Below, one piece after another: positions 8,487 to 17,477 of a stretch of DNA of 64,000 nucleotides (position 1 is the stretch's first letter; every line of letters starts with the position of its first letter). The notes under the pieces were generated by a model. It did not search any database. It worked only from the letters and a program-made list of their open reading frames with translations, and was not told the origin of the DNA. The position numbers and the translations under genes were made by a program. This stretch comes from Neorhizobium galegae (GTDB taxonomy: Bacteria > Pseudomonadota > Alphaproteobacteria > Rhizobiales > Rhizobiaceae), in the NCBI RefSeq assembly GCF_017877135.1, contig NZ_JAGIPH010000001.1, positions 434,001 through 498,000 on the forward strand, written 5' to 3'.

Positions 8487-9027
8487 GCTTATGCTGGCCG
8501 TCATCATCGGGCTTGTCGGGGCGGGCCTGCTGCATCTCGTCATCATCCTGTCGCTGCCGGCCTTCAGCGAACGCGATGCCTATAGCCGGGTGCTCGGCGA
8601 AGGGCCGCCGCACCGCTTTCATGCGCTTGCCGCGCGGGAGGATGCCGCCGGCCTGCAAAAGACCGATCCGTTTCTGGATCTGGCGGTCTGCGCCTTTGAT
8701 CTGTCGGAAAATCCGGTGCGGCTGACGGCCCGCGGCGCCCTGCCCTTCTGGTCGCTCTCCGCGTTCGACAGCGCCTCAAACGAGATCTTCAGCATCAACG
8801 ACCGCACCTCGGTCGGAAGCGGGCTCGATGTGCTGCTGGCAACGCCGGTGCAGGCAACGGCCCTGCGCAAGGCGCAGCCTTCGCCGCTTGCGCAATCGAT
8901 CATTGTCGAAACCCGCGCCGTCCAGGGCTATGCGGTGCTGCGTGCCATGGCGCCTCAGGCGAGCTACAGGCCGATGACGACACAGTTTCTCGCCGGGGCG
9001 GATTGCAGCCCCGTGGAACTGCGCTGA
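8479..9027 (+). CDS. DUF1254-type exported protein
   Basis: 182 residues with an N-terminal helix (MLAVIIGLVGAGLLHLVIIL) as signal anchor, then a soluble domain including DPFLDLAVCAFDLSENPVRLTARGALPFWSLSAFDSASNEIFSINDR, which fits the DUF1254 family. The ATG at 8479 overlaps the preceding stop by 8 bases. In many bacteria DUF1254 and DUF1214 are fused in one polypeptide; here they are separate, coupled genes. Function unknown. Confidence 0.7.
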   Translation: MLKLMLAVIIGLVGAGLLHLVIILSLPAFSERDAYSRVLGEGPPHRFHALAAREDAAGLQKTDPFLDLAVCAFDLSENPVRLTARGALPFWSLSAFDSASNEIFSINDRTSVGSGLDVLLATPVQATALRKAQPSPLAQSIIVETRAVQGYAVLRAMAPQASYRPMTTQFLAGADCSPVELR

Positions 9028-9069
9028 CCCATTAACGCAACGCGCACCTTAAAATCCCCGCGGCAGCGC

Positions 9070-9270
9070 TCAATGGCTGTCGAGGCGCAGCGCCGTCTCA
9101 TCGAGGACGCGATGCGTCAGCTCCGCCGGCCGCTCGTAGCGCACGCCGGTAAACATCAGCAAGGCCGCGCCCGATCGGGTGGTCACCACCGTCTTGTCCT
9201 GCCGCTGCGACAATGGTCCCCGCTGCGGGTGGGCATGCCGCCATGTGTTCATGCAAACAATTTCTGCCAT
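9070..9270 (-). CDS. Small hypothetical protein (66 aa)
   Basis: The ATG at 9270 is preceded by GAGGAG at ideal spacing. The product is basic and soluble (MAEIVCMNTWRHAHPQRGP, ending VLDETALRLDSH) with no recognised domain. The strong ribosome-binding site and the conserved-looking segment TVVTTRSGAALLMFTGVRYERP support it being real. No function can be assigned. Confidence 0.5.
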   Translation of the reverse strand: MAEIVCMNTWRHAHPQRGPLSQRQDKTVVTTRSGAALLMFTGVRYERPAELTHRVLDETALRLDSH

Positions 9271-10067
9271 GCTCGTCTCCTCAAAAGGGTTCGAGACGGA
9301 TGAAGGACAAGAACCGATTTCACCCTGCCCGCAAGGGGCCGGCGCATCCTCCTCAAGAGGCATTCTGCGCCTTTCTCGTCGGGCCTGTGGCAAATTCTGC
9401 CACAGGCACCAGCGACTCCAACAACACATGAAACGGCAGGCGGTTTCACCAGGATGGAGCGGGACAGGCGACCGGGTTCAAACCGGGTCTCTTGCCGCGC
9501 TGCAAAGCTATTTTAAGCCCTCATCCAGGCCCGAACGGCCTTGATTCGTGTCATGCTGTCTGTCGCGGATTGGGCCACAGGCAGGTTAACGACAAGTAAA
9601 TGCTCATAAACCCCGGCGCACCCGTAAGAACTTGGGGAGAGCGATGTTGCCGGGCTTTCCCTAGGGCCGTTTCGCCGCTGCCCTGCCTGTCCTGCCGCGC
9701 GATCGTCGGCGTAATCCCCTCATGCGCATCAAAGAGGACGGCACGTGTCGGTAAAAATCGCTGCCGCGCTTTGAAACGGCGGCTGGGGATAAGTCCCGCT
9801 CTGCCACACTCCTTCACCAGACATTAACCTCGTTCCGGTAGCGTGTTTTTAACCATGCCGGAATGTGAAGGACGCCGTGCCGCGCCGCCTGTCGGCCGCC
9901 CCAGTGCTTCCTTCGGCCGGCATGCCCGCATGAGCATCTTCGTGGCGGTCCCCGCCACGCCGAACCTTGAAGTCTGTATCTTGTGTAGTGCGTCGGTGGA
10001 TATGACCGTGGATCGGTATCGTGAACTTGAAAGGCCGCAGGCCATGCGCAGGAAGGATGTGGTGCTC
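9271..10067. other. Intergenic stretch with one hairpin
   Basis: About 800 bases without a convincing gene. It holds a perfect 9-bp stem with 5-base loop at 9384-9406 (CCTGTGGCA / TGCCACAGG) lacking a T-tract. A GACC...GGTC dyad around 9469-9490 was checked as a tRNA T-arm and does not fit. The last part (from about 9843) is open in the frame of the DUF2336 gene and may be leader or N-terminal extension. Confidence 0.5.
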
Positions 10068-11102
10068 ATGGCGACCGTCACGAGTTTCGAGGAACTCGAG
10101 CATCCGACACGATCCGAACTGCGCCAATTCGCCGAGCTGTTCCTGCCGCTGTTTCACGCCTCCAGCGACGAGGCAAGACGCCAGGCGGTGGCGGCTCTGT
10201 CGCAGTCGCGTCATGTGCCGCCGGCCGTTGCCTTTTTCATTTCCAGCCAGCCGATCTCCATTGCCGCCCCCTTCCTCGTCAGTTCCGCCTGCCTCGACGA
10301 CGAGACGCTGATTGCCATTGCCCGCATGCAGGGGGCAGAACATGCCCGCGCCATCGTGCGGCGCGAAAACCTGTCGCCGATGGTGATCGATGCGCTGGTC
10401 GGCATGCGCCACGCCCGCCAGACGGTGGCAGAGATCCAGGACGATCTGACCGGCCAGCTGGCTGCCGGCACGCAAGGAACGCCAGACGCCAGCCTGACAG
10501 ACGTAAGCCTGCCGGATGTTGCCCCGCCGGAGCGGACGGCCGAGGAGGCAGAAGCCGAGGCGCGCCGTGAGCGCGAAGAGGTTCTTCGCCAGCAGATCAA
10601 GCGCATGGCAGCCCATCTTCACCGCGCCCCGGAGGATCGGCTGGGGCTGCGCACGTTGACCGACGTGCAGGAGGCACTGCTGGTGCGTTTTGCCCGCGCC
10701 CGCGAGGCCGATGGCTTTGCCACCACGCTTGCCGATACGCTGTCGGCCAGCCGCTGGCTTGCCGAACGCATCATGCTCGATCTGTCCGGCCTGCAGCTTG
10801 CGACCACGCTGAAGGCGCTCGGCATGCGCGAGCCCGAAGCGCTTGCCGTGCTTCAGCGCTTTTACGAGCCCCTGCAGGAAGAGATCGGCGGCACGCGCCG
10901 CAGCCGGATCCTGTGGCAATCGCTGCAGGAAGACGAATGCGCACGGCGCGTGGAAGCCTGGCGCCGCGCCGACCGCCACAGCACGGCGGATCCGGCAACC
11001 GGCGCCGAAGATCAGGGTTTTGCCGGCACTGCGCCGGCCAATCGCGGCACGGTCATCCGCACCGAGGCCACACCCGTCCCCCGCCTGCGCGCCGCCCGCT
11101 GA
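10068..11102 (+). CDS. DUF2336 domain-containing protein
   Basis: About 344 residues. The N-terminal part is a helical repeat (ELRQFAELFLPLFHASSDEARRQAVAALSQSRHVPPAVAFFI, then ISIAAPFLVSSACLDDETLIAIARMQG) typical of the DUF2336 family of alphaproteobacteria. This is followed by a charged coiled segment (about 155-180, EEAEAEARREREEVLRQQIKRM) and a second helical domain. The ATG at 10068 has AGGAAGGA upstream; in-frame starts exist at 10044 and 9843. No catalytic motif is visible and the role is unknown. It is the only gene on the plus strand here, with DUF1491 converging on it. Confidence 0.7.
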   Translation: MATVTSFEELEHPTRSELRQFAELFLPLFHASSDEARRQAVAALSQSRHVPPAVAFFISSQPISIAAPFLVSSACLDDETLIAIARMQGAEHARAIVRRENLSPMVIDALVGMRHARQTVAEIQDDLTGQLAAGTQGTPDASLTDVSLPDVAPPERTAEEAEAEARREREEVLRQQIKRMAAHLHRAPEDRLGLRTLTDVQEALLVRFARAREADGFATTLADTLSASRWLAERIMLDLSGLQLATTLKALGMREPEALAVLQRFYEPLQEEIGGTRRSRILWQSLQEDECARRVEAWRRADRHSTADPATGAEDQGFAGTAPANRGTVIRTEATPVPRLRAAR

Positions 11103-11441
11103 TCACGTCCCGTCGATCACCGTCAGCAGGTCGCCCAGCGCATCCGTTTCGATTTCCACCAGCCAGAGATCGCTGTCGAAGCGGCGCTCGCGCGCGATTG
11201 CCGCATCCACCTCGTCCCGCTCGGCAAGGCTCAGGCGCTTTTCGAAACGCCGCTCCCCATCCTCCTCGATCATCATCTGCGGCGCCGGGCCATACAGATC
11301 CTCGCGGCCGTCGCGAAAACGCAGGCGCACGAAGATGGCGCCGGCCTGATCGGCGCCACGCTGTTCGACGGCGGCAAAGCCGCCTTGCGAAAACACGCGG
11401 CGGGTGAGCGCTGCCACAAAGATATCGGATCTCAAACGCAT
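11103..11441 (-). CDS. DUF1491 family protein
   Basis: 112 residues: MRLRSDIFVAALTRRVFSQG, then GADQAGAIFVRLRF and a C-terminal SDLWLVEIE. This matches the DUF1491 family, common in Rhizobiales and of unknown function. The start at 11441 gives the family's length; the open frame extends further upstream without similarity. Its 3' end nearly touches the DUF2336 gene on the other strand. Confidence 0.8.
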   Translation of the reverse strand: MRLRSDIFVAALTRRVFSQGGFAAVEQRGADQAGAIFVRLRFRDGREDLYGPAPQMMIEEDGERRFEKRLSLAERDEVDAAIARERRFDSDLWLVEIETDALGDLLTVIDGT

Positions 11442-11587
11442 GAGGTTACGCTTTAGAGGCTTTTGAAGGCAAAGGAAATGCCGGCGCCGCCCCCCGCATC
11501 TCGCATCGCGCGCCTCGCGCCTCGGGCAAGCTTCGACCGCTATGGCAGGGAAAGCCGCAGGCTCCGCATCCCGAACCAGGAGGTGAC

Positions 11588-11821
11588 ATGGCGAAATACA
11601 AATATGACGAGCATCTGGTCCAGACCAATGTTCCGGCCTTCGACAAGCAGTGGCTGCCGGGCCAGACGCCGCCGAATGCCGGCATCTATCGCTGCAAGAA
11701 CTGTGGCGACGAGATTGCCGTCGCAAAAGGTCAGCCGCTGCCGAACAGCCATCACCAGCATACAGTGCTTGGCCCCGTCATCTGGACCATGCTGGTCTTT
11801 GCCCAGGAACACCCGAAATAA
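11588..11821 (+). CDS. Small CxxC protein (zinc-ribbon-like), 77 aa
   Basis: A near-perfect AGGAGGTGAC precedes the ATG. The product has a single CKNCGDEIAVAKGQPLP knuckle (about residues 36-39) and a downstream NSHHQH, together a plausible Cys2His2 metal site, and ends in a hydrophobic VLGPVIWTMLVFAQE. Function unknown. The single CxxC plus two histidines suggests one bound zinc (inference). Confidence 0.75.
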   Translation: MAKYKYDEHLVQTNVPAFDKQWLPGQTPPNAGIYRCKNCGDEIAVAKGQPLPNSHHQHTVLGPVIWTMLVFAQEHPK

Positions 11822-11857
11822 GGCCAGCGCCTTATACCAAGTGTCGCGAAGCCGGCG

Positions 11858-12838
11858 TTACAGCGCGCCGATGGATTTCAGCTTGGCCAGCACCGCCTCG
11901 GAGGGCTCACCGTCCACCGGCAGGCGGTAATGCTTCTGGAAGTGGCGGATGGCGGCACGGGTCTGCTCGCCAGCAACACCATCGATCGAAACATCCGAAT
12001 AGGCGATGTTGGAGAGGCCCTGCTGGATCTGCAGAACAAGCTCGGCTTGCGAGCCCATCGAAACCGGCATGGCCTTGAGATCGGCGCTCTCGCGCGCCTT
12101 GCTGGCACGGGATGCGGCCGGAATGTCGGCGGGCGGCACGCCGACCGATTGGGCAAGGGCGGCTTTCGGAGAGGACGGCCGCTGAGATTGGCCAGCCGGT
12201 GAAGGGGTGGCGCCTGACCCGGTGCGGGCAACCGGCACCGGCAGATTTCCGGCAGCCCGGATGGCCGCAGCCACCGGATCGGCATCGGCAGGGGCGTGTG
12301 CGCCGGCCGATTTTGCAGCCGGGGCCACAGCGCCGGCGGGCGCCGCATTCGCCACAGCGGGGCGCGGCAGCGGAACGACCGAGGCACCGGCAGCCGGCGT
12401 ATCGTCGCTGATCACCGTCTGTGGTGTCATCGGCGCGGCATGGCCGGACGTCCCGCGTGCGCCTGTCCCGGAAGGATCCGTAGACGGCGATGCCGGGGCG
12501 CCCGCCACCTCGTCAGTCGGCAGATCCGCTGCCCGCTCGATGCGGAATGTCGTGACGGTTTCGGGCGCTGCGCGCCGCTGCGGCCGATAGCCGGCAATCG
12601 CGTTCGGATCCAGCGGATCGCGCGTGGCGAGGAAGGGATGGGGATGGTTGCGCGGTTGATACCAGAGCGCATTGGCGGCGATGAAGGAAAAGATCACGAA
12701 AAGCGCGGTGCTTCCGCCGAGCGTGCGCGGATAACGCGCGCCAAGCCCTGCCACCCCCGAAAGGGCCCGCAGGACAAGACCCGGCCGCTTGGCCGGCGCC
12801 CGTCTGCGTTCAGCCGGTTTTCGCTTTCGCGCGGTCAT
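11858..12838 (-). CDS. Membrane-anchored peptidoglycan-binding-domain protein
   Basis: 326 residues. A very basic N-terminus (MTARKRKPAERRRAPAKRPG) is followed by one transmembrane helix at about 45-60 (ALFVIFSFIAANALW), a long alanine/proline-rich periplasmic linker, and a C-terminal PG_binding_1 domain (about 255-326: VLQIQQGLSNIAYSDVSIDG, TRAAIRHFQKHYRLPVDG). Its first 29 bases overlap the end of the upstream histidine kinase, so both are probably co-expressed. It probably tethers the inner membrane to the cell wall. Confidence 0.85.
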   Translation of the reverse strand: MTARKRKPAERRRAPAKRPGLVLRALSGVAGLGARYPRTLGGSTALFVIFSFIAANALWYQPRNHPHPFLATRDPLDPNAIAGYRPQRRAAPETVTTFRIERAADLPTDEVAGAPASPSTDPSGTGARGTSGHAAPMTPQTVISDDTPAAGASVVPLPRPAVANAAPAGAVAPAAKSAGAHAPADADPVAAAIRAAGNLPVPVARTGSGATPSPAGQSQRPSSPKAALAQSVGVPPADIPAASRASKARESADLKAMPVSMGSQAELVLQIQQGLSNIAYSDVSIDGVAGEQTRAAIRHFQKHYRLPVDGEPSEAVLAKLKSIGAL

Positions 12839-14390
12839 GCGCCAATCCCTGTCTACCCGTTACGCTGCCCTTTGCCGGTTGGCGCAGGCGTGGCGGAAAC
12901 TCCAGCGGCTCCACGCTCCGTGGCAGGCCGTCCGGCGCATCCGCACCGTCGAGCGGCCGCTCATCGGCCGGTTTTCCATCGAGTGGAAAGCTCACCGTTA
13001 CCACAGTTCCCTCGCCAAGGCGACTTTCGATGCGCATCTGTCCACCGTGCAGAGAGACGAGGCCCTTGACCAGCGACAGGCCAAGCCCGGTTCCCTCATA
13101 GGCGCGGGCAAGGTTGCCTTCCACCTGCATGAAGGGCTGGCCGAGAAGCTCGATCTTGTCGCTTGCAATACCGATGCCGGTATCGCTGACGATGAGCTTC
13201 AGCAGACCCTCTTCCGCAAGCGCATCGATGGTCACGGCGCCGCCGGCCTCGGTAAACTTGATGGCATTGCCGGCAAGATTGATGAGGATCTGCTGCACGG
13301 CGCGGCGATCCGCCACCACATCGCCCAGCCCGCGCGCGATGCGGGTGGCAAGCGTGACGCCCTTGGTGCGGGCCTGCAGGTCGAGCATCGCCCGGCAGCT
13401 TTCCACTGCGTCCGCAATCCGGAACGGCTCGGTCAGCAGCGCATAGCGGCCGGCCTCTATGCGGCTCATATCCAGCATGGTGTTGACGACGGAGAGAAGA
13501 TGCGCCCCCGACTGGCGGATCAGCGCCACATATTCCCGCTGACGGTCATTTTCCAGCCGGCCGAAATATTCGCCCGCCAGCACATCGGAGAAGCCCAGAA
13601 TGGCATTGAGCGGCGTGCGCATTTCATGGCTGACGGCGGCGAGGAAGCGCGATTTCGCCTCATTGGCCGATTGCACTTCGATGGCGCAGGCTTCCACCTC
13701 GTCGCGCAGGCACTGCTCTTCGGACATGTCGGTCAGTTGCACCAGAACCTGCTGCAGGCACCCGTCGCTGCCGGCAATCGGCGACAGGTCGAGCCGCACC
13801 GCCAGAAACTGCCGGCCGCCGATGGGGCACATGCCCTGCTCGATGCGCACATCCGCAACGGCAGACGCCTCCCCCTGGCGCAGGCTGTCCAACGCCTGCA
13901 GAACGGTAATGCGATCCGAGACATGCACGAGTTCGGCAAGGACCAGCCCCTGGCGCTCGCTCAGCGCAGACGGCAGGAGATAGCGGTCGCGGCCGCCGGT
14001 GCGCAGGATGTTTCCCTGCGGATCGCAGGCAAAAACAACGCCGGGGCAGGCTTCAAAGACAAGATCGGAGATGTCAGTCGGCTCGGCGGCCACATCCGCC
14101 GGCTCGCTGCGGCAAAGCCTGGACAGGGCAAGGGCGGCGGCGGAAACGGAGAGCATGCCGGCCATCACGACCGCGGCCCCAAGCGGCAGCGCAAGGGCTG
14201 GACTGACGACAAGGGCGAGCGTCGACGGCACGGCGACAAGGCAGGCAATCCCCGCGCCCGCCACCACGCGCAGTGTCGTCACGTCGGATGCACGCGGTGC
14301 ATCGCGATCGCCAAGCTGCTGCAGCCAGCCGAGCGCCAGATGATCCAGACCCTGGATTGCCCTTGCGCCGATGGAATTGAATACGCGCAC
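12810..14390 (-). CDS. PAS-domain membrane histidine kinase
   Basis: 526 residues starting with GTG at 14390 (AAGG 7 bases upstream). Two hydrophobic segments (about 40-90) precede a PAS-like region (about 105-215). The kinase core has the H box SHEMRTPLNAILGF, N box NLAGNAIKFT, G1 DTGIGI and G2 GTGLGL, so autophosphorylation should be intact. No receiver domain and no adjacent response regulator are present. The partner gene is the peptidoglycan-binding protein overlapping its 3' end, which hints at an envelope signal; the cognate regulator is unknown. Confidence 0.85.
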   Translation of the reverse strand: MRVFNSIGARAIQGLDHLALGWLQQLGDRDAPRASDVTTLRVVAGAGIACLVAVPSTLALVVSPALALPLGAAVVMAGMLSVSAAALALSRLCRSEPADVAAEPTDISDLVFEACPGVVFACDPQGNILRTGGRDRYLLPSALSERQGLVLAELVHVSDRITVLQALDSLRQGEASAVADVRIEQGMCPIGGRQFLAVRLDLSPIAGSDGCLQQVLVQLTDMSEEQCLRDEVEACAIEVQSANEAKSRFLAAVSHEMRTPLNAILGFSDVLAGEYFGRLENDRQREYVALIRQSGAHLLSVVNTMLDMSRIEAGRYALLTEPFRIADAVESCRAMLDLQARTKGVTLATRIARGLGDVVADRRAVQQILINLAGNAIKFTEAGGAVTIDALAEEGLLKLIVSDTGIGIASDKIELLGQPFMQVEGNLARAYEGTGLGLSLVKGLVSLHGGQMRIESRLGEGTVVTVSFPLDGKPADERPLDGADAPDGLPRSVEPLEFPPRLRQPAKGSVTGRQGLAHDRAKAKTG

Positions 14391-14837
14391 GCCTATACCT
14401 TACCGCGAACTCTGTGAGGCCCGACCATAGGCGTCATCGACTTAAGGAAACTATAAAAATCGCCGCCGCGAAGGCTCCGAAAGCCGCCAAACCGGCGCTT
14501 TGGCTGTTTCGGTACGATGCAGTTTCCAATATGGTTAACAGGGCGTAAGCATTGGAACTTTTTCAGTTTTATCGATCGTGTTAGGTTTTGACGCAGGCGC
14601 CGGAAAGAATCCGATTGTTTTTTGGCACAACTGCCATATTTATGGTGAACATGAACGTGTAAAGTTTGATTGAAATGCCGCTTGAAAGGGTTTGGGCGGC
14701 GGATATTTAAAATGCAGATCAAATTGCGATTAAACTTTAGCGGGCGTTGTAACGGCGTGTTTTTCCAATGTTCCTAAGCTTCACGACAGGGTTCCGGGTG
14801 AGACCGGAGGGCTTCTGAAGCGGGCAGGTGAAGGCGG
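14391..14837. other. AT-rich divergent intergenic region
   Basis: 447 bases between the histidine kinase and the DUF5330 gene. The middle (about 14510-14740) is clearly more AT-rich than the flanks. It should contain the divergent promoters. No gene, long dyad or RNA motif was recognised; the short minus-strand frame inside it lacks coding character. Confidence 0.5.
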
Positions 14838-15272
14838 ATGTGGTTTCTGATCAAGGGTAGCGTGTTCTTTGCGATGGGTCTGGTGGTGCTGTCTTATTTC
14901 AGCACGAACCCGCACATCGCTGCGCCCGACGAGAAGCCGGTTCCGCTGACCGACACGCTGTCGGCGTTAACCGATGCCTATCACTATGTCAGCGCGCTCT
15001 GCGTCCAGAAGCCGGATGTCTGCGAAAAAGGTGCCGAAACCTTCACTGCTCTTGGCTACCGCGCCAAGGAAGGCGCCCGCGTTGCCTTTGAATTGCTCGA
15101 CAGCCAGTTCTCCAGCGGCGAGACAGCAAAGCCCGATGCCCTCGGCCAGGCCGTGCGCCAGCCCATGCCCGACAAGCTGGTGAGCAACCAGAACTTTGGC
15201 CAGGCGGCCGCGACCGGCGACGGCCTGTCGACCGGTTCCGTGCCGGTGCCGCTGAAGCGCCCGCTGCACTAA
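14838..15272 (+). CDS. DUF5330 domain-containing protein
   Basis: 144 residues with an N-terminal membrane or signal segment (FLIKGSVFFAMGLVVLSYF), then a short helical domain with two cysteines (VSALCVQKPDVCEKG) that could form a disulfide in the periplasm, and a disordered tail. This fits the DUF5330 family of Rhizobiales. AGGTGAAGG precedes the ATG. No function is known. Confidence 0.75.
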   Translation: MWFLIKGSVFFAMGLVVLSYFSTNPHIAAPDEKPVPLTDTLSALTDAYHYVSALCVQKPDVCEKGAETFTALGYRAKEGARVAFELLDSQFSSGETAKPDALGQAVRQPMPDKLVSNQNFGQAAATGDGLSTGSVPVPLKRPLH

Positions 15273-15477
15273 CGCATGCGCGTCCCCCCTATCGCGCCCT
15301 TCGGCTCAGCTTTCCTCTTTTTCGTTTCCGTCACGGGCTTTGGTCCCTATATGAAGGCTCAAACCCAAGACCGCGTAGCCATCCTGCGGCGACGCCTTCC
15401 GCTTGGGACCGTGACGTGACTGAGGCCCGTTCCGCCCGATGCGGCGTGAAGGGGTGAGCCCAAAGCTGGAGCCTTGC

Positions 15478-15912
15478 ATGACGACCCCTTCCCTTCCCGG
15501 CATCGACCAGATCATCGACGATTTCGCCTATCTGGAGGAATGGGAAGACCGCTATCGCTATGTCATCGAGCTCGGCAAGGCGCTGCCGGACCTGTCCGAG
15601 GACAAGAGGACGGCGCAGAACAAGGTGAACGGCTGCGCAAGCCAGGTCTGGCTCGTGTCCCATCGCGGCGAAGGCGAGGATCCGGTTCTGACTTTCGAAG
15701 GGGATTCGGACGCCCATATCGTGCGCGGTCTGGTGGCCATCGTGCTGGCCGCCTATTCCGGCAAGCATGCCTCCGAGATCGCCGAGCATGACGTCATCGA
15801 CACGTTCAACCGCATCGGGCTCGTGGAAAACCTGTCGGCGCAGCGGGCGAACGGGCTGCGTTCGATGGTGAAGCGCATTCGCGACGAAGCCCGGCTGGCA
15901 GCGGCCGCCTGA
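15478..15912 (+). CDS. sufE: SufE-like cysteine desulfuration protein
   Basis: 144 residues: IDQIIDDFAYLEEWEDRYRY, IELGKALP and the active-site motif NKVNGCASQVWL with the sulfur-accepting cysteine at about residue 53. SufE takes persulfide sulfur from the cysteine desulfurase SufS and passes it to the SufBCD scaffold for Fe-S cluster assembly. The ATG at 15478 has GGAG upstream and yields the family's normal N-terminus. No other suf gene is nearby, as is common for stand-alone sufE in rhizobia. Confidence 0.93.
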   Translation: MTTPSLPGIDQIIDDFAYLEEWEDRYRYVIELGKALPDLSEDKRTAQNKVNGCASQVWLVSHRGEGEDPVLTFEGDSDAHIVRGLVAIVLAAYSGKHASEIAEHDVIDTFNRIGLVENLSAQRANGLRSMVKRIRDEARLAAAA

Positions 15913-16021
15913 TGGGTAAGGCGGCCGGTGCGCGCCTTTGCGCATCGGCCCTCCCGGCCTTCGACCCCTCTTCCACCGCCTTCGTCCACCCTCGCCTTCC
16001 CGCGACCGCAAACTCCTGCCG

Positions 16022-16975
16022 TCAAAGCTGCGGGCGAAAACCGTCCGCACCCCAACTGCGGGTGCCGGCCCGCACCGGTGGCGGCGCATAATGGCGGGCA
16101 AGCGCCAGAAGTGCGGTGCGCAGCATCAGCTTTGCCGAACGCACCGGCCAGCCGCGCTCCCGCTCCACCAGTTCCAGCCCTTTTTCGAAGCAGCAGATAT
16201 CGAGCGCCACGCCGGCAAGCTCCGGCCCCATGGCATCGATGGCGCGGTTGACGCGCGTCCTTGCCGCCATAGCGCTTTCGGCAAGCTCCACCTTGCCCCC
16301 TGCCCCGCCCTTGCCGCGCACCGACAGCCGCGGTTCCCAGCGGGCGGTGATGCCGGGCTGCAGATGGCCGCGGTCGAAATCGCACGCCAGCCGCTCGCCG
16401 GCGGCGATGGCATCGGCGCTCAGAAACGGCGCGCCGTCGCGGTCCTTCAGACGAACAAGCGCTGACAGCGGCGATTCCAGGCGGTTGCGCCGCACGGTTT
16501 CGCGCCGCCCGTCGTCCAGCGCCACCGTGTCGGGAACGATATCGCGGTGCTGGTCACCATAGAGATTTTTGGCTGTTTCGGAAGAGATGTCCGCCGTCAG
16601 GCTTTCAGGCGGATGTCCGCTCCCGGCCCTGCCACTGGCCGTCCCGGTAGAGTGTTTTCCCGCGGCGAAGGCTTTGTTCATCTGATCTGCGTCGGGCGAG
16701 CCCGGATCACCCAGATGCCGGCGCAGATAGGTCAGGGTTTCGGGGCGGCGGAGAAGTTCCGTGCCCCGCCGCTCGGCAAGACCTGCCGTCACCGCCGCCT
16801 CGATCAGCCGCGCGGGATGCCTGTGACGGACATCGCCGCGCGAGAGGATCACCTCCGCTGTCCCTTCGCCCGGCTCGATCCTGCAGGTGCCGCGCGAGAC
16901 CTGGCGCAGGAGGCGCAACAGCGGGCGGCTCGGCTGCAAAAGCCCGCTTTCGGGCGCGTCGCCTTGCCTAGTCAT
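16022..16975 (-). CDS. DUF6456 / helix-turn-helix protein
   Basis: 317 residues. The N-terminal third resembles a winged helix (RLLRQVSRGTCRIEPG, HPARLIEAAVTAGLAERRGTE); the C-terminal half (ESPLSALVRLKDRDGAPFLSADAIAAGERLACDFDRG, ending in the KGLELVERERGWPVRSAKLMLRTAL region) is the DUF6456 domain. It probably binds DNA (inference). Its ATG overlaps the TAG stop of the upstream DnaA-domain gene (ATGACTAG), which implies translational coupling and a shared role. Confidence 0.75.
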   Translation of the reverse strand: MTRQGDAPESGLLQPSRPLLRLLRQVSRGTCRIEPGEGTAEVILSRGDVRHRHPARLIEAAVTAGLAERRGTELLRRPETLTYLRRHLGDPGSPDADQMNKAFAAGKHSTGTASGRAGSGHPPESLTADISSETAKNLYGDQHRDIVPDTVALDDGRRETVRRNRLESPLSALVRLKDRDGAPFLSADAIAAGERLACDFDRGHLQPGITARWEPRLSVRGKGGAGGKVELAESAMAARTRVNRAIDAMGPELAGVALDICCFEKGLELVERERGWPVRSAKLMLRTALLALARHYAPPPVRAGTRSWGADGFRPQL

Positions 16976-17477
16976 GCCGCGGCACCTCGCTCAACCCGAA
17001 CATGGCGTTCGCGATCCGCTCGATGGTGGCGACAAAATCGTCGAAGGCGGCATTTTCACGCCGCTCCTCCACCACGGCGCAGGCATGGCCGACGGTGGTG
17101 CGATCGCGACCGAAGGCCTCGCCGATCTCGCTCTGCGGGATGCCGAGCGACACATGGCAGACATACATGGAGATCTGGCGGATATGGATGAGCGCGCGGC
17201 GACGGTCGCGCCGCATCTGCGGGCGGTCGCCCATCAGCATCAGCACCTCGCCGACGAGGTGGCGCACGACGCCGCAGGCCCGCTGCGGCGGCATGGCAGA
17301 GGGCAAGGCAAGCGGCACCGGATCCGAGAGGCCAGTCGCATCGCCTTCTGCCTGCGCCTGGCCGGCAAGATCAGACACCGGCCCCTCATCGGGGACGGCA
17401 AGGGCCGCACCGCCATGGGCGATGGGAGGGCCAGGGCGGGGGGACACAAAGGCCTCCGATTTTGCTTCAAGAGACAT
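16968..17477 (-). CDS. DnaA domain IV-like DNA-binding protein
   Basis: 169 residues. The last 80 match domain IV of DnaA: RRALIHIRQISMYVCHVSLG, then IGEAFGRDRTTVGHACAVVEE, which keeps the DnaA-box recognition motif (GRDRTTVxHA). No AAA+ ATPase domain is present, so it is not a replication initiator itself but may bind DnaA-box-like sites. The ATG at 17477 has AAAGGAG 6 bases upstream and is preferred over a TTG two codons earlier. Coupled to the DUF6456 gene. Confidence 0.85.
   Translation of the reverse strand: MSLEAKSEAFVSPRPGPPIAHGGAALAVPDEGPVSDLAGQAQAEGDATGLSDPVPLALPSAMPPQRACGVVRHLVGEVLMLMGDRPQMRRDRRRALIHIRQISMYVCHVSLGIPQSEIGEAFGRDRTTVGHACAVVEERRENAAFDDFVATIERIANAMFGLSEVPRHD

Noticed and set aside
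9410..9500. tRNA-like T-arm around GGGTTCAAACC
   Set aside because: No acceptor stem, D-arm or anticodon arm fits around it, and the T-loop spacing is wrong.
13000..14417. 542-residue plus-strand frame over the histidine kinase
   Set aside because: Antisense shadow; the kinase motifs on the other strand are complete.
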